DNA of 64,000 bases, from the NCBI GenBank assembly GCA_039962225.1, contig JAMPKV010000005.1:1-64000 (forward strand). Direction: 5' to 3'. Shown here piece after piece: positions 54,032 to 64,000 of this stretch. The stretch is from Microcoleus sp. AS-A8. Lineage in GTDB: Bacteria > Cyanobacteriota > Cyanobacteriia > Cyanobacteriales > Coleofasciculaceae. The first letter of the stretch is position 1. Every line of letters begins with the position of its first letter. The notes below the pieces were generated by a model. It made no database searches and had not been told where the DNA came from. It saw nothing but the letters and a program-made list of their open reading frames with translations. The position numbers and the translations under genes were made by a program.

Positions 54032-54497
54032 GGTCAACCTCAATCGTCAATATCTAAATCTGAAAATTTCTCTTATGTGATGCGTGAATTGGACTCCAAT
54101 AATGTTAAGAGTGCAACAACTGCTGTCCTCAAGACATCGACAAGAGATGCCCACAATTCACAAAAAACTTAGGGCTGTTTGGATGCCCACTCCCTGACTA
54201 GGGAGGGAAACTACGCGGCACCTTACGGTGCCAGGTAGAGAAAGAACAGTATGAGATTCCCACGACTACAAGTAGTGGGAATTCCTGACTATCTACCCAT
54301 GCTATAGTTTGAGGCAAACAAACACTTGCGGTGAAAAATTCCATCAGTTGAACTGCTGCCTGGTCGAGAACAGTCCATGAGATGGCACCGGATGCGTAAG
54401 CCTCTGCTCTTGTTTAAGAGCATTGTACACTCCGAAGGGTCGCCTTTAATCTGAACAAAGCTCTCACATTGCATCTAGCAAATTTTTAAGTCAATCC
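54032..54497. other. Intergenic region with clustered hairpins
   Basis: It holds the psbO promoter and a set of hairpins at 54190-54285, listed separately. No gene is supported; a minus-strand frame at 54289-54474 has no domain or ribosome site. Confidence 0.4.
54190..54285. repeat. Cluster of three hairpins, probably an IS200/IS605-type end
   Basis: Three successive inverted repeats occur: ctccct/agggag, ggcacc/ggtgcc and an 11-bp arm pair attcccac..gtagtgggaat with one mismatch. Such arrays mark IS200/IS605 ends and TnpB guide-RNA regions. A TnpB relic lies 600 bp to the right. Confidence 0.5.
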
Positions 54498-54827
54498 ATG
54501 AACCGTGAAAAAGATTCAGATTTAAGGCAGCTAGAGATCGAACTGCCATCCCTGACAGCCGAGATTCAGACGATAGCGCATCGCCACCGAGGGAATAGTA
54601 GAGCGCTGTTGGCCTTGCTACGAGCCTTGGAGCAGACGCATCGAGAAATTCATGAGGGATTGTTCCAAGCCTCGCTACCGAGTAATCGGCAGGAGCTTTA
54701 TGCTCTCTTGAAAGATATCGAAGAGTCAGGGGGCTGGCCTTATATCGAGCGCATGAGGTTGCGAGCGCTCCTGTCCCATCTTCCCGATTGTGGCATCGAG
54801 CCGCCTGAGACCAACATCGAAGAGTGA
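54498..54827 (+). CDS. Small helical protein, unknown function
   Basis: The 109-residue protein is helical and charged, with a repeated heptad-like pattern (LRQLEIELPSLTAEIQTIAH) and a second helix pair (RALLALLRALEQTHREIHEG). It ends with an acidic tail. I do not recognise the family. No ribosome site is clear before the ATG. It lies between hairpins of a probable IS end and a TnpB relic, so it could be passenger or host DNA. Confidence 0.6.
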   Translation: MNREKDSDLRQLEIELPSLTAEIQTIAHRHRGNSRALLALLRALEQTHREIHEGLFQASLPSNRQELYALLKDIEESGGWPYIERMRLRALLSHLPDCGIEPPETNIEE

Positions 54828-54885
54828 GTCATCTTGAGGACTGACGTGCTAGAAGCAACACAAGAGAAACAACCCTCTTGACGGT

Positions 54886-55121
54886 AGCAAGACACTGAGC
54901 CTGACCGAAATGAATGGGATTTAAGCCCTGTCCTAAAGGAATTATCTAAGCAAGTCCACTCATGCCAACATTGCGGCTACACGACCGATAGGGACGTTGC
55001 AGCAGCGCAAGTAGTTCTCATAAGAGGGCTTGCAGCCGTGGGACATATGGTCAAGATGTTTTCTGTTAGCAAAGCGGGCCCGCCTTTGGCGCGACGGGTA
55101 AAGCGGTTGCGCTCCTTGTAA
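54886..55121 (+). pseudogene. C-terminal relic of a second TnpB protein
   Basis: The frame contains VHSCQHCGYTTDRDVAAAQV and IRGLAAVGHMVKM and ends at 55119-55121. This is the zinc-ribbon and last RuvC segment (DRDVAAAQ) of TnpB. Upstream a TAG closes the frame at 54883, so the main body is missing. It is different from the relic at 6944-7090 in sequence and strand. Confidence 0.72.
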
Positions 55122-55214
55122 AGAAAGAATCCTCGCGCCTTTAGGCCGAGCAGTGTCAAAAGTGCTAAGATCCTGCGGTCAGTATTGGAAATTGAAAAAT
55201 AAGACCATTGTATT

Positions 55215-56657
55215 ATGCCAATTGCCGCAGATTCAATTAAGTTTGGGACAGACGGTTGGCGAGGCGTTATTGCCGCCGATTTCACCTTTGAGCGCGTCGC
55301 TTTTGTCGCACCCATAGCTGCCAAAGTCCTGGCAGACGTTTATGGCGAAAGCACTGGTAGCAACACGATTATTGTGGGCTATGATCGGCGCTTCATGGCA
55401 GAAGAGTTCGCCAAAAAGACAGCAGAAGTCGTCCAAGCCGCTGGATTTGATGTCATGCTGTCTGAAAGCTACGCCCCAACACCCGCATTTAGTTGGGCCG
55501 CCAAGCAACAGAATGCCCTGGGAGCTTTGGTGTTGACGGCCAGTCACAATCCTGGAAGCTACCTGGGATTGAAAGTTAAGGGGTCTTTTGGGGGTTCGGT
55601 TTCCCCAGAAACCACACAAAAGATCGAAGCCCTACTCACTCAAGCCCCGGTAGCGGAGCGCACTCCTGGTAGCCTGAAAACCTTCAATCCCTGGCCGAGT
55701 TACTGTGATGAAATCCGATCCAAAGTGGATCTGGCTCGGATTCAGGAACTGATAACTCAGGGGAAATTGACTGTCTTCGCCGATGTGATGCACGGCGCAG
55801 CAGCGGGTGGCTTGAGTCAAATTCTCGGTGTGCCGATCACCGAAATCAATAGCTCTCGCGATCCCTTATTTGGGGGGGGTGCCCCAGAACCCTTGCCTCG
55901 CTACCTTTCTCAGCTATTCCGAGTGATGCGAACTCACCGCCGACAAAAGGATGCAGGTTTGCAAGTCGGTTTGGTGTTTGATGGGGATAGCGATCGCATT
56001 GCTGCTGTAGATGGTGAAGGCAACTTCCTCAGCTCGCAAATTCTCATCCCCGTTCTGATTGAACATTTAGCCGAACGGCGTCAATTTAGCGGGGAAGTGG
56101 TCAAAACGATCAGCGGCTCGGACTTAATGCCCCGTGTGGCAGCATTGTATCAATTGCCGATGTATGAAACTCCCATTGGCTATAAGTACATTGCTGACCG
56201 CATGTTATCCACTCCCGTCTTACTCGGTGGTGAGGAATCGGGAGGCATTGGTTATGGAAACCATATTCCAGAACGAGATGCCCTGCTATCTGCCCTTTAT
56301 GTCCTAGAGGCGATTGCTCAGTCTGGGATGGATTTGAGTGACCTCTACAAACGCCTACAACAACGCACTGGTTATACTTCGGCTTATGACCGCATCGATT
56401 TGCATCTAGCCAGCATGGATGTGCGATCGCGTCTGCTGGAACAATTACAATCTCAACCCTTGACAAAAATTGCCGATCAAAAAGTTGTGGATTGTTTGAC
56501 AATCGACGGGTATAAATTCCGCTTAGCCAATGACAGTTGGTTGTTAATTCGGTTCAGCGGCACTGAACCTGTCCTACGACTGTACTGCGAAGCCCCGACG
56601 CTGAAGCAGGTGCATCATACGCTCAACTGGGCGAAAGATTGGGCGAATTCCGTATAA
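55215..56657 (+). CDS. Phosphoglucomutase/phosphomannomutase family protein
   Basis: The 480-residue enzyme has the four-domain alpha-D-phosphohexomutase fold. The phosphoserine loop is TASHNPGSYLGLKVKG, the metal-binding loop is FDGDSDRIAAVD, the sugar-binding loop is GGEESGGIGYGNHIPERDA, and the C-terminal phosphate loop is RFSGTEPVLRLYCEA. It interconverts sugar 1- and 6-phosphates. Whether glucose, mannose or glucosamine is the main substrate cannot be said. It precedes rdgB by ~150 bp on the same strand. Confidence 0.93.
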   Translation: MPIAADSIKFGTDGWRGVIAADFTFERVAFVAPIAAKVLADVYGESTGSNTIIVGYDRRFMAEEFAKKTAEVVQAAGFDVMLSESYAPTPAFSWAAKQQNALGALVLTASHNPGSYLGLKVKGSFGGSVSPETTQKIEALLTQAPVAERTPGSLKTFNPWPSYCDEIRSKVDLARIQELITQGKLTVFADVMHGAAAGGLSQILGVPITEINSSRDPLFGGGAPEPLPRYLSQLFRVMRTHRRQKDAGLQVGLVFDGDSDRIAAVDGEGNFLSSQILIPVLIEHLAERRQFSGEVVKTISGSDLMPRVAALYQLPMYETPIGYKYIADRMLSTPVLLGGEESGGIGYGNHIPERDALLSALYVLEAIAQSGMDLSDLYKRLQQRTGYTSAYDRIDLHLASMDVRSRLLEQLQSQPLTKIADQKVVDCLTIDGYKFRLANDSWLLIRFSGTEPVLRLYCEAPTLKQVHHTLNWAKDWANSV

Positions 56658-56804
56658 AGCCGTTAGCTGTTAGCATTCAAGATGCTGGCTTTTGGCCTAC
56701 GGGATAAGACTAAATAGTTGGTGTTTTTCTACCCTTTGGGTCATCTACCCTTCCATCCAGCTCCATGCTCATCGCTAAATCGCTTAAACACGAGATTGAA
56801 AATT

Positions 56805-57377
56805 ATGACAGTGCTGGTTGTAGCTACAGGAAATCCCGGCAAGCTGCGTGAAATGCAGACTTACCTGTCAGATAAGGGGTGGGAATTGCAGTTAAAACCA
56901 CCCGAATTAGAAATTGAGGAAACCGAAGATACATTTGCGGCTAATGCTTGTCTTAAGGCGTCAGCCGTCGCTCAGGCAACTGGAGAATGGGCGATCGCAG
57001 ATGACTCTGGATTGGAAGTTGATGCTCTTGGTGGTGCCCCAGGTATCTACTCTGCACGTTATGGAAGCACAGACGCTGAGCGGATTGAACGACTGCTGAG
57101 GGAACTTGGTGAGCAACGCAACCGAGGAGCGCAGTTTGTGTGTGTTGTGGCGATCGCACGTCCGGATGGAGCGATCGCCCTTCAAGTCCAAGGCATCTGC
57201 CGAGGAGAAATTTTACAGACTCCTCGTGGAACTGGCGGCTTCGGCTACGATCCCATCTTCTATGTACCAGAACAAGCTTTGACGTTTGCCGAAATGACGC
57301 CGGAGATGAAGCGACGCTATAGTCATCGAGGGAAAGCGTTTGAAGCACTTCTCCCTCAGTTAAGCCAGTTAACTTAA
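56805..57377 (+). CDS. rdgB: XTP/dITP pyrophosphatase (RdgB/HAM1)
   Basis: The protein of about 190 residues removes non-canonical purine triphosphates. It begins at ATG 56805 with VLVVATGNPGKLREM; a longer frame to 56718 lacks conservation. Catalytic and binding residues lie in EETEDTFAANACLKA, IADDSGLEVDALGGAPGIYS, ARYGS and GTGGFGYDPIFYVPE. The C-terminal KRRYSHRGKAF is typical. Possibly cotranscribed with the preceding mutase. Confidence 0.95.
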   Translation: MTVLVVATGNPGKLREMQTYLSDKGWELQLKPPELEIEETEDTFAANACLKASAVAQATGEWAIADDSGLEVDALGGAPGIYSARYGSTDAERIERLLRELGEQRNRGAQFVCVVAIARPDGAIALQVQGICRGEILQTPRGTGGFGYDPIFYVPEQALTFAEMTPEMKRRYSHRGKAFEALLPQLSQLT

Positions 57378-57466
57378 TCCTTAGAGATACAGGAATTTGG
57401 AACTGAGGCACTAAGCCAGAGCAGCAGAGCCTCAGCCTTCCGATTGGGATATCAGAATGTCACAGG

Positions 57467-57817
<351 letters not shown>

Positions 57818-57885
57818 TCACGAATTTTTCTATCTATCTTTATAGACAGCATGACACTTTCTAGCACCGTCTAGATCGGTGTTTT

Positions 57886-57899
57886 GTAACTTTTAATAC
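57886..57899 (-). promoter_or_regulatory. NtcA-binding site upstream of glnB
   Basis: On the minus strand it reads GTATTAAAAGTTAC, a perfect GTA-N8-TAC. A near -10 box (TAGAAA) starts 22 bp after it, the normal spacing for NtcA-activated promoters. Confidence 0.8.
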
Positions 57900-58377
57900 A
57901 TTTTGTCCTGAGTCAGTACCTGGATGATTTATTTGCCTTTTGCAGCCAAATCAGCGGGATGCCAGAGTCAGCCCTTAGGATACATATCCGTCAGTCATTT
58001 TTAGTGCAAATGTACTACATCAGGCCATGAGGCCATGGCGAAACTTCAATTTTCATCATTAAAAATTATGAGCAAAGGCTTTATTTTTAAAAGATTTACT
58101 TAATAATTAGTTATTACAAAGATGTGTTATTAAAGGGACAAAATTCAACAACAATATATCAGAATTTATGCTAAAAAGTTCACTGTATAACAGACACCCT
58201 ACCTGGCTTTAAGGTTCAATTCTAGGCGTAATATTGTTTATTGGCAAATTTAAATATACACTAACATCACTTTTGTTGAGTTGTAAAGCCGAAGTGGCCT
58301 GCTTTAATCAGCCAATAACTACGCCTGGATAAGCTAAAAAGGGTGTAAAGTCTTGAAGATTCAGCAGGAGTGCATTT
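57900..58377. other. Intergenic region upstream of the GH31 gene
   Basis: A/T-rich, no gene supported. A weak caggag ribosome site before 58378 serves the GH31 gene. Confidence 0.4.
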
Positions 58378-60825
58378 GTGCAATACCAACTCATCGGCAA
58401 CAGCGTTATCTGTGGAACCGCTCGTTTTAGCGCCTTGAATCATGGCTTGGTGCGTCTAGAATGGTCTGCCACAGGTCAATTTGAAGACTCTCCTACGGTG
58501 ATAGTTTTAACTCGCCCCCAACCTGTACCCTTTAAGAGTATTGAGTGGGCTGAAACAGGAGTACTTCACCTGCATACGGAGTGGCTCCAAATCGTCTATC
58601 GACCTGATCGCGAACCCTTCAATGATGCCAACCTGAATATTTATGTAAATTGTGACAACAAGACTTGGAATTGGACGCCTTCAACCATTGACACAGAGAA
58701 TTTGGGCGGCACCTTTACCAGCTTAGACCTGCTCCACCGAGAGTTTCACCCCACTGGAGTGCATCCAGCTTCCGTGTTTCAAGAGTTCCCTCACACCCAA
58801 GAATGGCTCTACACGGCCTTGAAAGCCATTCACCAGAGTTTGCGCGATCGCGGGGAAATCACCGCTTTTGAAGATCCACCCCTGGGATATCTGAATCATT
58901 TCCGCCTGGATGAACTCCCCGAACCCATGCAAAAATTTTTGCAACAATGGCGGCACTATCCCCCTGGCTTACTGAGTCGCAGTGGTTACAGCATCCTGAA
59001 TGATTCCAGTAGCGCTCTTGTGAAACAGGGAGGGCTGAGTGAGAGATCGGACGCCAACGGTCAAGACTGGTACTTTTTCGGCTATGGTACCGACTACGCC
59101 CAAGTTTTACAAGACTTTGTCCACCTGTGCGGACGCATCCCCATGCTGCCACGTTGGGCTTTTGGGGTTTGGTTCTCTCTGTATGACCAAATGCATGATA
59201 CAGATTACCAACACCTTGCCCAGCAATTTGATCAACTCGAATTACCGTTAGATGTTCTCGTACTCGATGTCGATTGGCACGTAGCCGGTTGGTGTGGTTG
59301 GGACTGGAACGAGCAATTTTTCCCCAATCCCCAAGGGTTTCTGCAATGGGCACACAGTACTGGGTTACATATCGGTGCCAATGTCCACATTGAAGGCGTA
59401 TCCCCGCAGGAGAGTCAGTTCTCCGCTTTGTGTGCAGCACGGGGACTGAACCCGGATGAGGTAAAGGCGGGTAACGTCTTCCCTGTGAAAAATCCTACCA
59501 CTGGCTGGATTTTTGAGTCCTGGCAACCCGATGCGCCAACCCTCGAACTTTTGGCGAAGGCTAACGCGGACGAAGGTTGGTTGCTATTCAATTTGGCGTC
59601 TCAGTCAGAAGCTGATTTATTCATGCAGGCGTTACACAGCCCTCGTGAGGAAGATGGCATTGATTTTTGGTGGATTGATGGCGCTAACGCGAAGTATTCA
59701 GGTGTAAATTCCCAATTATGGACGAATCATGTTTATTTCACGCATCTAGAAGCGCATCACAAGCGACGTCCCTTGATTCTCTCTCGCACAGGTGGGGTTG
59801 GTTCTCATCGCTACCCCGTACAGTTCTCCGCGGATACCTATTCCCACTGGGAAGTCCTGCGGTTTTTAGTGGATTTCACGGCAAGAGCAGGTAATGTGGG
59901 AGTTAGTTATTGGTCGCACGATTTGGGGGGGTTTTTCGGTCATGTCCCCGGTGTACCCTTGATTGACCCGGAACTCTTTGTTCGGTGGATACAATTTGGC
60001 TGCTTTTCTCCCATTGTCCGCTTTCATTCCGATCATGGTCGGCGCGAACCTTGGAGTTATGGACAATGGGTACTCAATGCGATACGAAAGGCATTGCAGC
60101 TCAGGATGCAATTAGTACCTTACTTGTATCATCTGGGTCGGGTTGCCTATGAGACAGGTTTACCCTTGTGCCGTCCCTTGTACCTTGCCTATCCTAAAGA
60201 TGAACAAGCTTATCAAGTAACGACGCAGTTTTTATTAGGCGATCGCATTTTAGTCGCCCCAGTCGTTGAAGCCGGTGGTTACCGTTCGGTTTATTTGCCT
60301 GAAGGTAAATGGTGGGAACGCTCAACGGCTCAATTCTACACAGGTATTCAGCATTTAAACTTGTATATCCCGCTCGATCGCATACCCGTTTTTGTGCAAG
60401 CTGGAGCCATTTTACCCCTCGCGGAATTTTCCCGCCGTGTTGGAACGGCACCGCCAACCCATCTAATTCTAGAGGTCTATGCGGGGGCAGACGGTGAACT
60501 AGACTTTTACGAAGATGATGGGGAAAGCACCGCTTATCACACGGAAGCTGGTAGTCGTCGTCGTTTTACCCAACGTCGTGAGGGGGATTGTTATCTACTC
60601 ACAGGTGAACCCGTGCGGGGGAGTTATTCAGGAATGCTTCAAGAGCGAAGCTTCCAAATTTTCTGGACTGGCTTGGTATCTGGGAGTCGAGTAGAGGCAA
60701 GTGGTGTGGAGATTGGTGAGCAGGAATGGAGGCAAGATGTCTTGTCCCTTACTCTGGCAACCGTGCCGCAAACGGCGTTTTGGCAGATTACTGTGACACC
60801 ATCCGTCTCTTCCGATGGATTTTGA
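58378..60825 (+). CDS. Glycoside hydrolase family 31 (alpha-glucosidase-type)
   Basis: The 815-residue enzyme has the GH31 layout: N-terminal beta-sandwich (~1-230), the (beta/alpha)8 barrel (~250-590), then C-terminal beta domains. Barrel motifs include LDVDWHVAGWCGWDWNEQFF, the probable nucleophile Asp in DFWWIDGAN, and the acid/base region FSADTYSHW. The WWIDG form differs from WIDMNE of classical alpha-glucosidases and resembles a GH31 subgroup with a wide substrate range. No signal peptide is seen, so it acts in the cytoplasm, perhaps on glycogen-derived or sucrose-type oligosaccharides. The start is GTG. Confidence 0.88.
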   Translation: MQYQLIGNSVICGTARFSALNHGLVRLEWSATGQFEDSPTVIVLTRPQPVPFKSIEWAETGVLHLHTEWLQIVYRPDREPFNDANLNIYVNCDNKTWNWTPSTIDTENLGGTFTSLDLLHREFHPTGVHPASVFQEFPHTQEWLYTALKAIHQSLRDRGEITAFEDPPLGYLNHFRLDELPEPMQKFLQQWRHYPPGLLSRSGYSILNDSSSALVKQGGLSERSDANGQDWYFFGYGTDYAQVLQDFVHLCGRIPMLPRWAFGVWFSLYDQMHDTDYQHLAQQFDQLELPLDVLVLDVDWHVAGWCGWDWNEQFFPNPQGFLQWAHSTGLHIGANVHIEGVSPQESQFSALCAARGLNPDEVKAGNVFPVKNPTTGWIFESWQPDAPTLELLAKANADEGWLLFNLASQSEADLFMQALHSPREEDGIDFWWIDGANAKYSGVNSQLWTNHVYFTHLEAHHKRRPLILSRTGGVGSHRYPVQFSADTYSHWEVLRFLVDFTARAGNVGVSYWSHDLGGFFGHVPGVPLIDPELFVRWIQFGCFSPIVRFHSDHGRREPWSYGQWVLNAIRKALQLRMQLVPYLYHLGRVAYETGLPLCRPLYLAYPKDEQAYQVTTQFLLGDRILVAPVVEAGGYRSVYLPEGKWWERSTAQFYTGIQHLNLYIPLDRIPVFVQAGAILPLAEFSRRVGTAPPTHLILEVYAGADGELDFYEDDGESTAYHTEAGSRRRFTQRREGDCYLLTGEPVRGSYSGMLQERSFQIFWTGLVSGSRVEASGVEIGEQEWRQDVLSLTLATVPQTAFWQITVTPSVSSDGF

Positions 60826-61434
60826 GAAAGTCAACGAACACCATCCAGAAATACTTTTACAGTTTTTCTGGTATTAACTAAATACTTTTGCTCTACACAT
60901 TGATATTCCTCTTAAGATAGATGCTAAGTCAGTATTTAAGTATCAGCATATACAGTAGCGAGAGTCAAACTAAATATGATTCTGCAAGCCTTTAGACACA
61001 ATCTTTTGTGGCTTTTTTCAAAGGTTTTCTCCAAGTTGAAAGCACTGGAATGCTTCCATGATTCTTAATATATCTCAATAAAAATCAACTAGTTTCAGGA
61101 GGCGAAAACAAGGATTTTCTTCGGTCTCTTGCTTCAAATAAGGATTCTAGTGATCGGTTTGGAGAAATTTTACTCCCAGAAAAGAAACAAGTCTTGTACC
61201 GTCTGTAGCGGATAGGCTAGTACTTTGTCAGCGTAATTTTGAGGGGTTCGTAGTTATCTTTAGGGCTAAAGCCTAAGGAATAACTAACATCAACCCCTCA
61301 CTTGAGCATTGAAAAGCAATTAGTTGTCTCAAACATTCAGTATTCGCTTTCAAATTTGACGAGAGCGGCTGTTATGTTTGCACAGTCATATTCCCAAACG
61401 ACTCTCTCCAAAAGAGCATCTATTGGAGTTTGAG
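60826..61434. other. Intergenic region between GH31 and the ribose-type ABC unit
   Basis: No gene, riboswitch or strong terminator is recognised. It must contain the promoter for the ABC unit. Confidence 0.4.
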
Positions 61435-62412
61435 GTGAAACAAGTAGCGATCGCAGTCGGTCTTTTGAGTTTAGTCAGCAGCGCTCTTGCCAGTTGCGCC
61501 GCACCTCCCCAGAACACGCAAAGCAGCAATAAACCGGACACAAAAGTTTCATCCGTTGCTGTAACACTCCGTGACCTCGGCAACCCTTTCTTTGTGCAAG
61601 TGGGTAAGGGAGCGGAAGCTGAAGCCAAGAAACTTGGTGGTGCGAATGCGAGGACAACCATCGTTTCTAGTGGGGACGATTTAAATCAGCAATTCAACCA
61701 AATCGAAAACTTTATTGCCTCGAAGGTCAGCATGATCATACTCAATGCTGCCGACACTAAAGGGATTGCTCCTGCTGTAGAAAAAGTTAAGCAAGCAGGA
61801 ATTCCAATTATTGCAGTTGATACCGCTGCTGAGGGAGGTGTTGATGCCACCGTTACCTCCAATAACCTGCAAGCGGGTGAGGTGAGCTGTCAATACATAG
61901 CAGAGCGATTGAAGGGTCAAGGCAGTGTTGTGATTATCAACGGGCCTCCTGTCGCTTCAGTGGTAGAGCGCATCGAAGGGTGTCTGAGCGTATTCTCCAA
62001 ATATCCTGGCATCAAGATTCTTTCAAAAGATCAGAATGCAGAAGGTAGCCGTGATGGTGGGTTGAGAGTCATGAGCGATTTGCTCACCTCCTTCGGAAAA
62101 ATTGATGCAGTTTTTGCCATTAATGACCCTTGTGCTATTGGCGCAGAGCTAGCGGCTAAACAGGCGAAACGGGATGAGTTCTTTATTGTTGGCGTCGATG
62201 GTGCACCTGAGGCTCTAGATGCACTGAAGCAGAGCAATAGTTTATTCGTTGCGACGGCGGCTCAAGATCCATTTCGCATGGCAGCCAAGGCCGTTGAGGT
62301 TGGGAACGATATTCTCAAAGGGAATAAGCCTGCCAATCCCAACATTCTTATTCCAGTCAAACTCATCACTCGTGAAAATGTGAATCAGCATAAAGGCTGG
62401 ACAAGTGAATAA
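61435..62412 (+). CDS. Sugar ABC transporter substrate-binding lipoprotein (ribose type)
   Basis: The protein of ~325 residues begins at GTG 61435 behind a ggag site with a lipoprotein signal (LLSLVSSALASC). The mature part is a periplasmic-binding-protein-like domain of the RbsB type: VTLRDLGNPFFVQVGKGAEA, NAADTKGIAPAVEKVKQAGI, VDTAAEGGVDATVTSNN and FAINDPCAIGAELAAKQ. Likely ligands are pentoses or related sugars or autoinducer-like compounds; sequence does not decide. The ATPase gene follows after 258 bp. Confidence 0.9.
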   Translation: MKQVAIAVGLLSLVSSALASCAAPPQNTQSSNKPDTKVSSVAVTLRDLGNPFFVQVGKGAEAEAKKLGGANARTTIVSSGDDLNQQFNQIENFIASKVSMIILNAADTKGIAPAVEKVKQAGIPIIAVDTAAEGGVDATVTSNNLQAGEVSCQYIAERLKGQGSVVIINGPPVASVVERIEGCLSVFSKYPGIKILSKDQNAEGSRDGGLRVMSDLLTSFGKIDAVFAINDPCAIGAELAAKQAKRDEFFIVGVDGAPEALDALKQSNSLFVATAAQDPFRMAAKAVEVGNDILKGNKPANPNILIPVKLITRENVNQHKGWTSE

Positions 62413-62670
62413 ACGGGCTTGTGTTGTTAATTCCATACATTGATGGATTGATAATCTCTCTATGTTGCAGCCTACTTCTACCAATTTTATAAACCAATGC
62501 AACACTTAGGAGATTCCCCTAAATTTTCCTTAAAAAGAGGGACTTTAAATCCTCCATTTATTCTTCCCTTTTTAAGCAGAGCTTTAGTGAGGGGCGCTAG
62601 GGGGGATCTAATCTATAGCATCATCAAAAAAATTGGTACTACATAAACCTTACAATTACAGGGATTTCTG
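62413..62670. other. Intergenic region with a degenerate cyanobacterial repeat
   Basis: An imperfect inverted repeat (cttaaaaagaggga and tccctttttaag, about 62530-62577) is embedded in sequence resembling the C/T-rich palindromic repeats scattered through filamentous cyanobacteria. No gene is seen. Confidence 0.5.
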
Positions 62671-64000
62671 ATGGCAAGTAGCACTCAACCTTCAATAAAA
62701 ACTAAACCTGTACTCGAAATGCAAGGGATTACAAAAACCTTTCACGGTTTCACAGCCTTGCATGATGTCAATCTAACTATTTACCCAGGGGAAGTTCACG
62801 CCCTCATGGGTGAAAATGGTGCAGGCAAGAGTACGCTGATGAAAATTTTGGCTGGAGCCTACATAGCCGATGCAGGTGCCATCAAAATTGACGGTCAAAC
62901 GGTTAGGATGACAGACCCTGGTCAAGCTAGAGAATTGGGTATAGCTATTATCTATCAAGAGCTTAATCTTGCTCCCAATCTCACGGTTGCTGAAAACATT
63001 TTTATGGGTAGCGAAATTAGGAAAGGAGGTACCCTAATTGACCCAGACGGAATGCGACGTAAGGCGGCGGAGGTACTGGAAAACCTTGACGCGAGTTTTG
63101 ATGCAGGAGACTTGGTTTCCAGCCTTTCAATTGCAGAACAACAGCAAGTTGAAATAGCTAGGGCGCTCAAAGATAAGAGCCGCATCCTAGTAATGGATGA
63201 GCCAACAGCAGCGCTTTCAGACCGCGAGACAGAGAAGCTTTTCGAGGTTGTTCGCCGCTTACGGAATGAGGGTATTGCGATTATTTACATTAGCCATCGG
63301 ATGGAAGAGATTTATGCCCTTGCCGATCGCGTTAGTGTGATCCGAGATGGTGGGTACATTGGCTCTCTGGAAAAAAGTGAAATTTCTGCCGCTCGCCTCG
63401 TGGAAATGATGGTGGGTCGTCCTTTACAGGATTTGTACGAACATAAGCGTCAAACAACTCCTGGTCCAGTTGTCCTTGAGGTAACGCATTTAAGTGATGG
63501 GCGCAAGGTAAAATCTGCAAGTTTTCAACTTCATGCTGGCGAAATTGTTGGTTTAGCGGGCTTGGTTGGCGCAGGTAGAACTGAAATTGCTCGTCTTATT
63601 TTTGGTGCTGACCGAAAGGCTAGCGGTGAAATCAAACTGGAAGGTCGTTCACTAAATATCTCGACACCCGATGATGCAATTAAAGCGGGAATTGCCTATG
63701 TACCAGAAGATCGGAAGCATCTAGGTCTATTTCTAGAGATTAGTTCTGGTGAAAATATCACCATGAATGTCCTTGGTCGAGAGGCAAAAGCTGGCATTAT
63801 CAACTCGAAATCACTTTTTAGAATTGTGGCTGACGCCGTTAATAACTTGGGGATTCGTCTTGCCAGTCCAAGCATCAGGGCAATGGATTTATCTGGGGGA
63901 AATCAACAGAAGTTATTGCTAGCACGTTGGTTAGCGATTAACCCGAAGGTACTTTTACTAGATGAACCAACACGAGGGGTAGACATTGGTGCAAAAAGCG
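62671..64000 (+). CDS. Sugar ABC transporter ATP-binding protein (RbsA type), partial
   Basis: The reading frame is open to the window end, about 443 residues so far; a full RbsA is ~500. It is a duplicated ATPase: the first half has [17 protein letters not shown], signature [16 protein letters not shown] and [11 protein letters not shown]; the second has [19 protein letters not shown] and [15 protein letters not shown] with [14 protein letters not shown]. The second Walker A is degenerate (GLVGAGRTE), as usual. With the binding protein upstream it forms a ribose-type importer; the permease should lie just beyond the window. Confidence 0.93.
   Translation, partial: MASSTQPSIKTKPVLEMQGITKTFHGFTALHDVNLTIYPGEVHALMGENGAGKSTLMKILAGAYIADAGAIKIDGQTVRMTDPGQARELGIAIIYQELNLAPNLTVAENIFMGSEIRKGGTLIDPDGMRRKAAEVLENLDASFDAGDLVSSLSIAEQQQVEIARALKDKSRILVMDEPTAALSDRETEKLFEVVRRLRNEGIAIIYISHRMEEIYALADRVSVIRDGGYIGSLEKSEISAARLVEMMVGRPLQDLYEHKRQTTPGPVVLEVTHLSDGRKVKSASFQLHAGEIVGLAGLVGAGRTEIARLIFGADRKASGEIKLEGRSLNISTPDDAIKAGIAYVPEDRKHLGLFLEISSGENITMNVLGREAKAGIINSKSLFRIVADAVNNLGIRLASPSIRAMDLSGGNQQKLLLARWLAINPKVLLLDEPTRGVDIGAKS

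Noticed and set aside
54289-54474. 61-residue minus-strand frame
   Set aside because: It has no ribosome site or known domain and overlaps the probable promoter area of the small helical gene.

Overview
The window is chromosomal DNA from a cyanobacterium. Direct markers are the photosystem II genes psbE-psbF-psbL-psbJ and psbO, the assembly factors rubredoxin and Ycf48, the NDH-1 cluster ndhC-ndhK-ndhJ, a cyanobacterial PII gene (glnB) with an NtcA-type box, a SigF-type sigma factor, many HIP1 octamers (gcgatcgc), and families found almost only in cyanobacteria (DUF2808, SipA-like, RRM-type Rbp). The loose gene spacing and scattered IS remnants suggest a large-genome, probably filamentous strain of the Coleofasciculus/Microcoleus/Allocoleopsis kind; that placement is inference.

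Layout. 0-10 kb: an unknown protein, a JAMM peptidase next to a MoeZ-like sulfurtransferase, a broken IS630 element beside an MFS fragment, a secreted protein, a TrpD-like protein, a LysR regulator with a TnpB relic behind it, DUF4385, gmk and remA. 10-13 kb: a secreted protein, then rqcH. 13.3-19.7 kb: a guanidine-use module made of a guanidine-I riboswitch, a Ni-dependent guanidine hydrolase homologue (GdmH, often annotated agmatinase), hypA, hypB and a three-gene ABC importer, interrupted by a DUF2267 gene. 20-33 kb: TPR protein, ECF-like ATPase, rsmG, aldo/keto reductase, rpiA, an RNA-binding protein, a long intergenic region with a Yfr2-like small RNA, tex, membrane proteins and tRNA-Gly. 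33-42 kb: purU, small proteins, DUF2808, a MraY-family transferase, sipA-like, a cobalamin riboswitch with cbiX, and ndhCKJ. 42-50 kb: rubredoxin, ycf48, psbEFLJ, a very large acidic protein, hisS and a lipoprotein. 50-57 kb: MORN protein, sigF, psbO, a second TnpB relic, a phosphohexomutase and rdgB. 57-64 kb: glnB, a GH31 glucosidase and the start of a ribose-type ABC importer cut by the window end.

The most coherent system is the guanidine module. The riboswitch lies directly upstream of gdmH and shows a mutually exclusive terminator. HypA and HypB are nickel-delivery proteins, but no hydrogenase gene is present, which fits loading of GdmH. The importer probably supplies the substrate, and its promoter region holds a perfect GTA-N8-TAC palindrome suggesting NtcA nitrogen control. 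The same layout is known from Synechocystis sll1077-sll1082, so the module is recent knowledge rather than wholly new. The riboswitch plus NtcA wiring and the split into two units are the parts worth a second look.

Other regulatory RNAs are a cobalamin riboswitch in front of cbiX, a compact Yfr2-like RNA with its own promoter and terminator, and a possible small RNA after rqcH. No CRISPR array, rRNA or prophage was seen.
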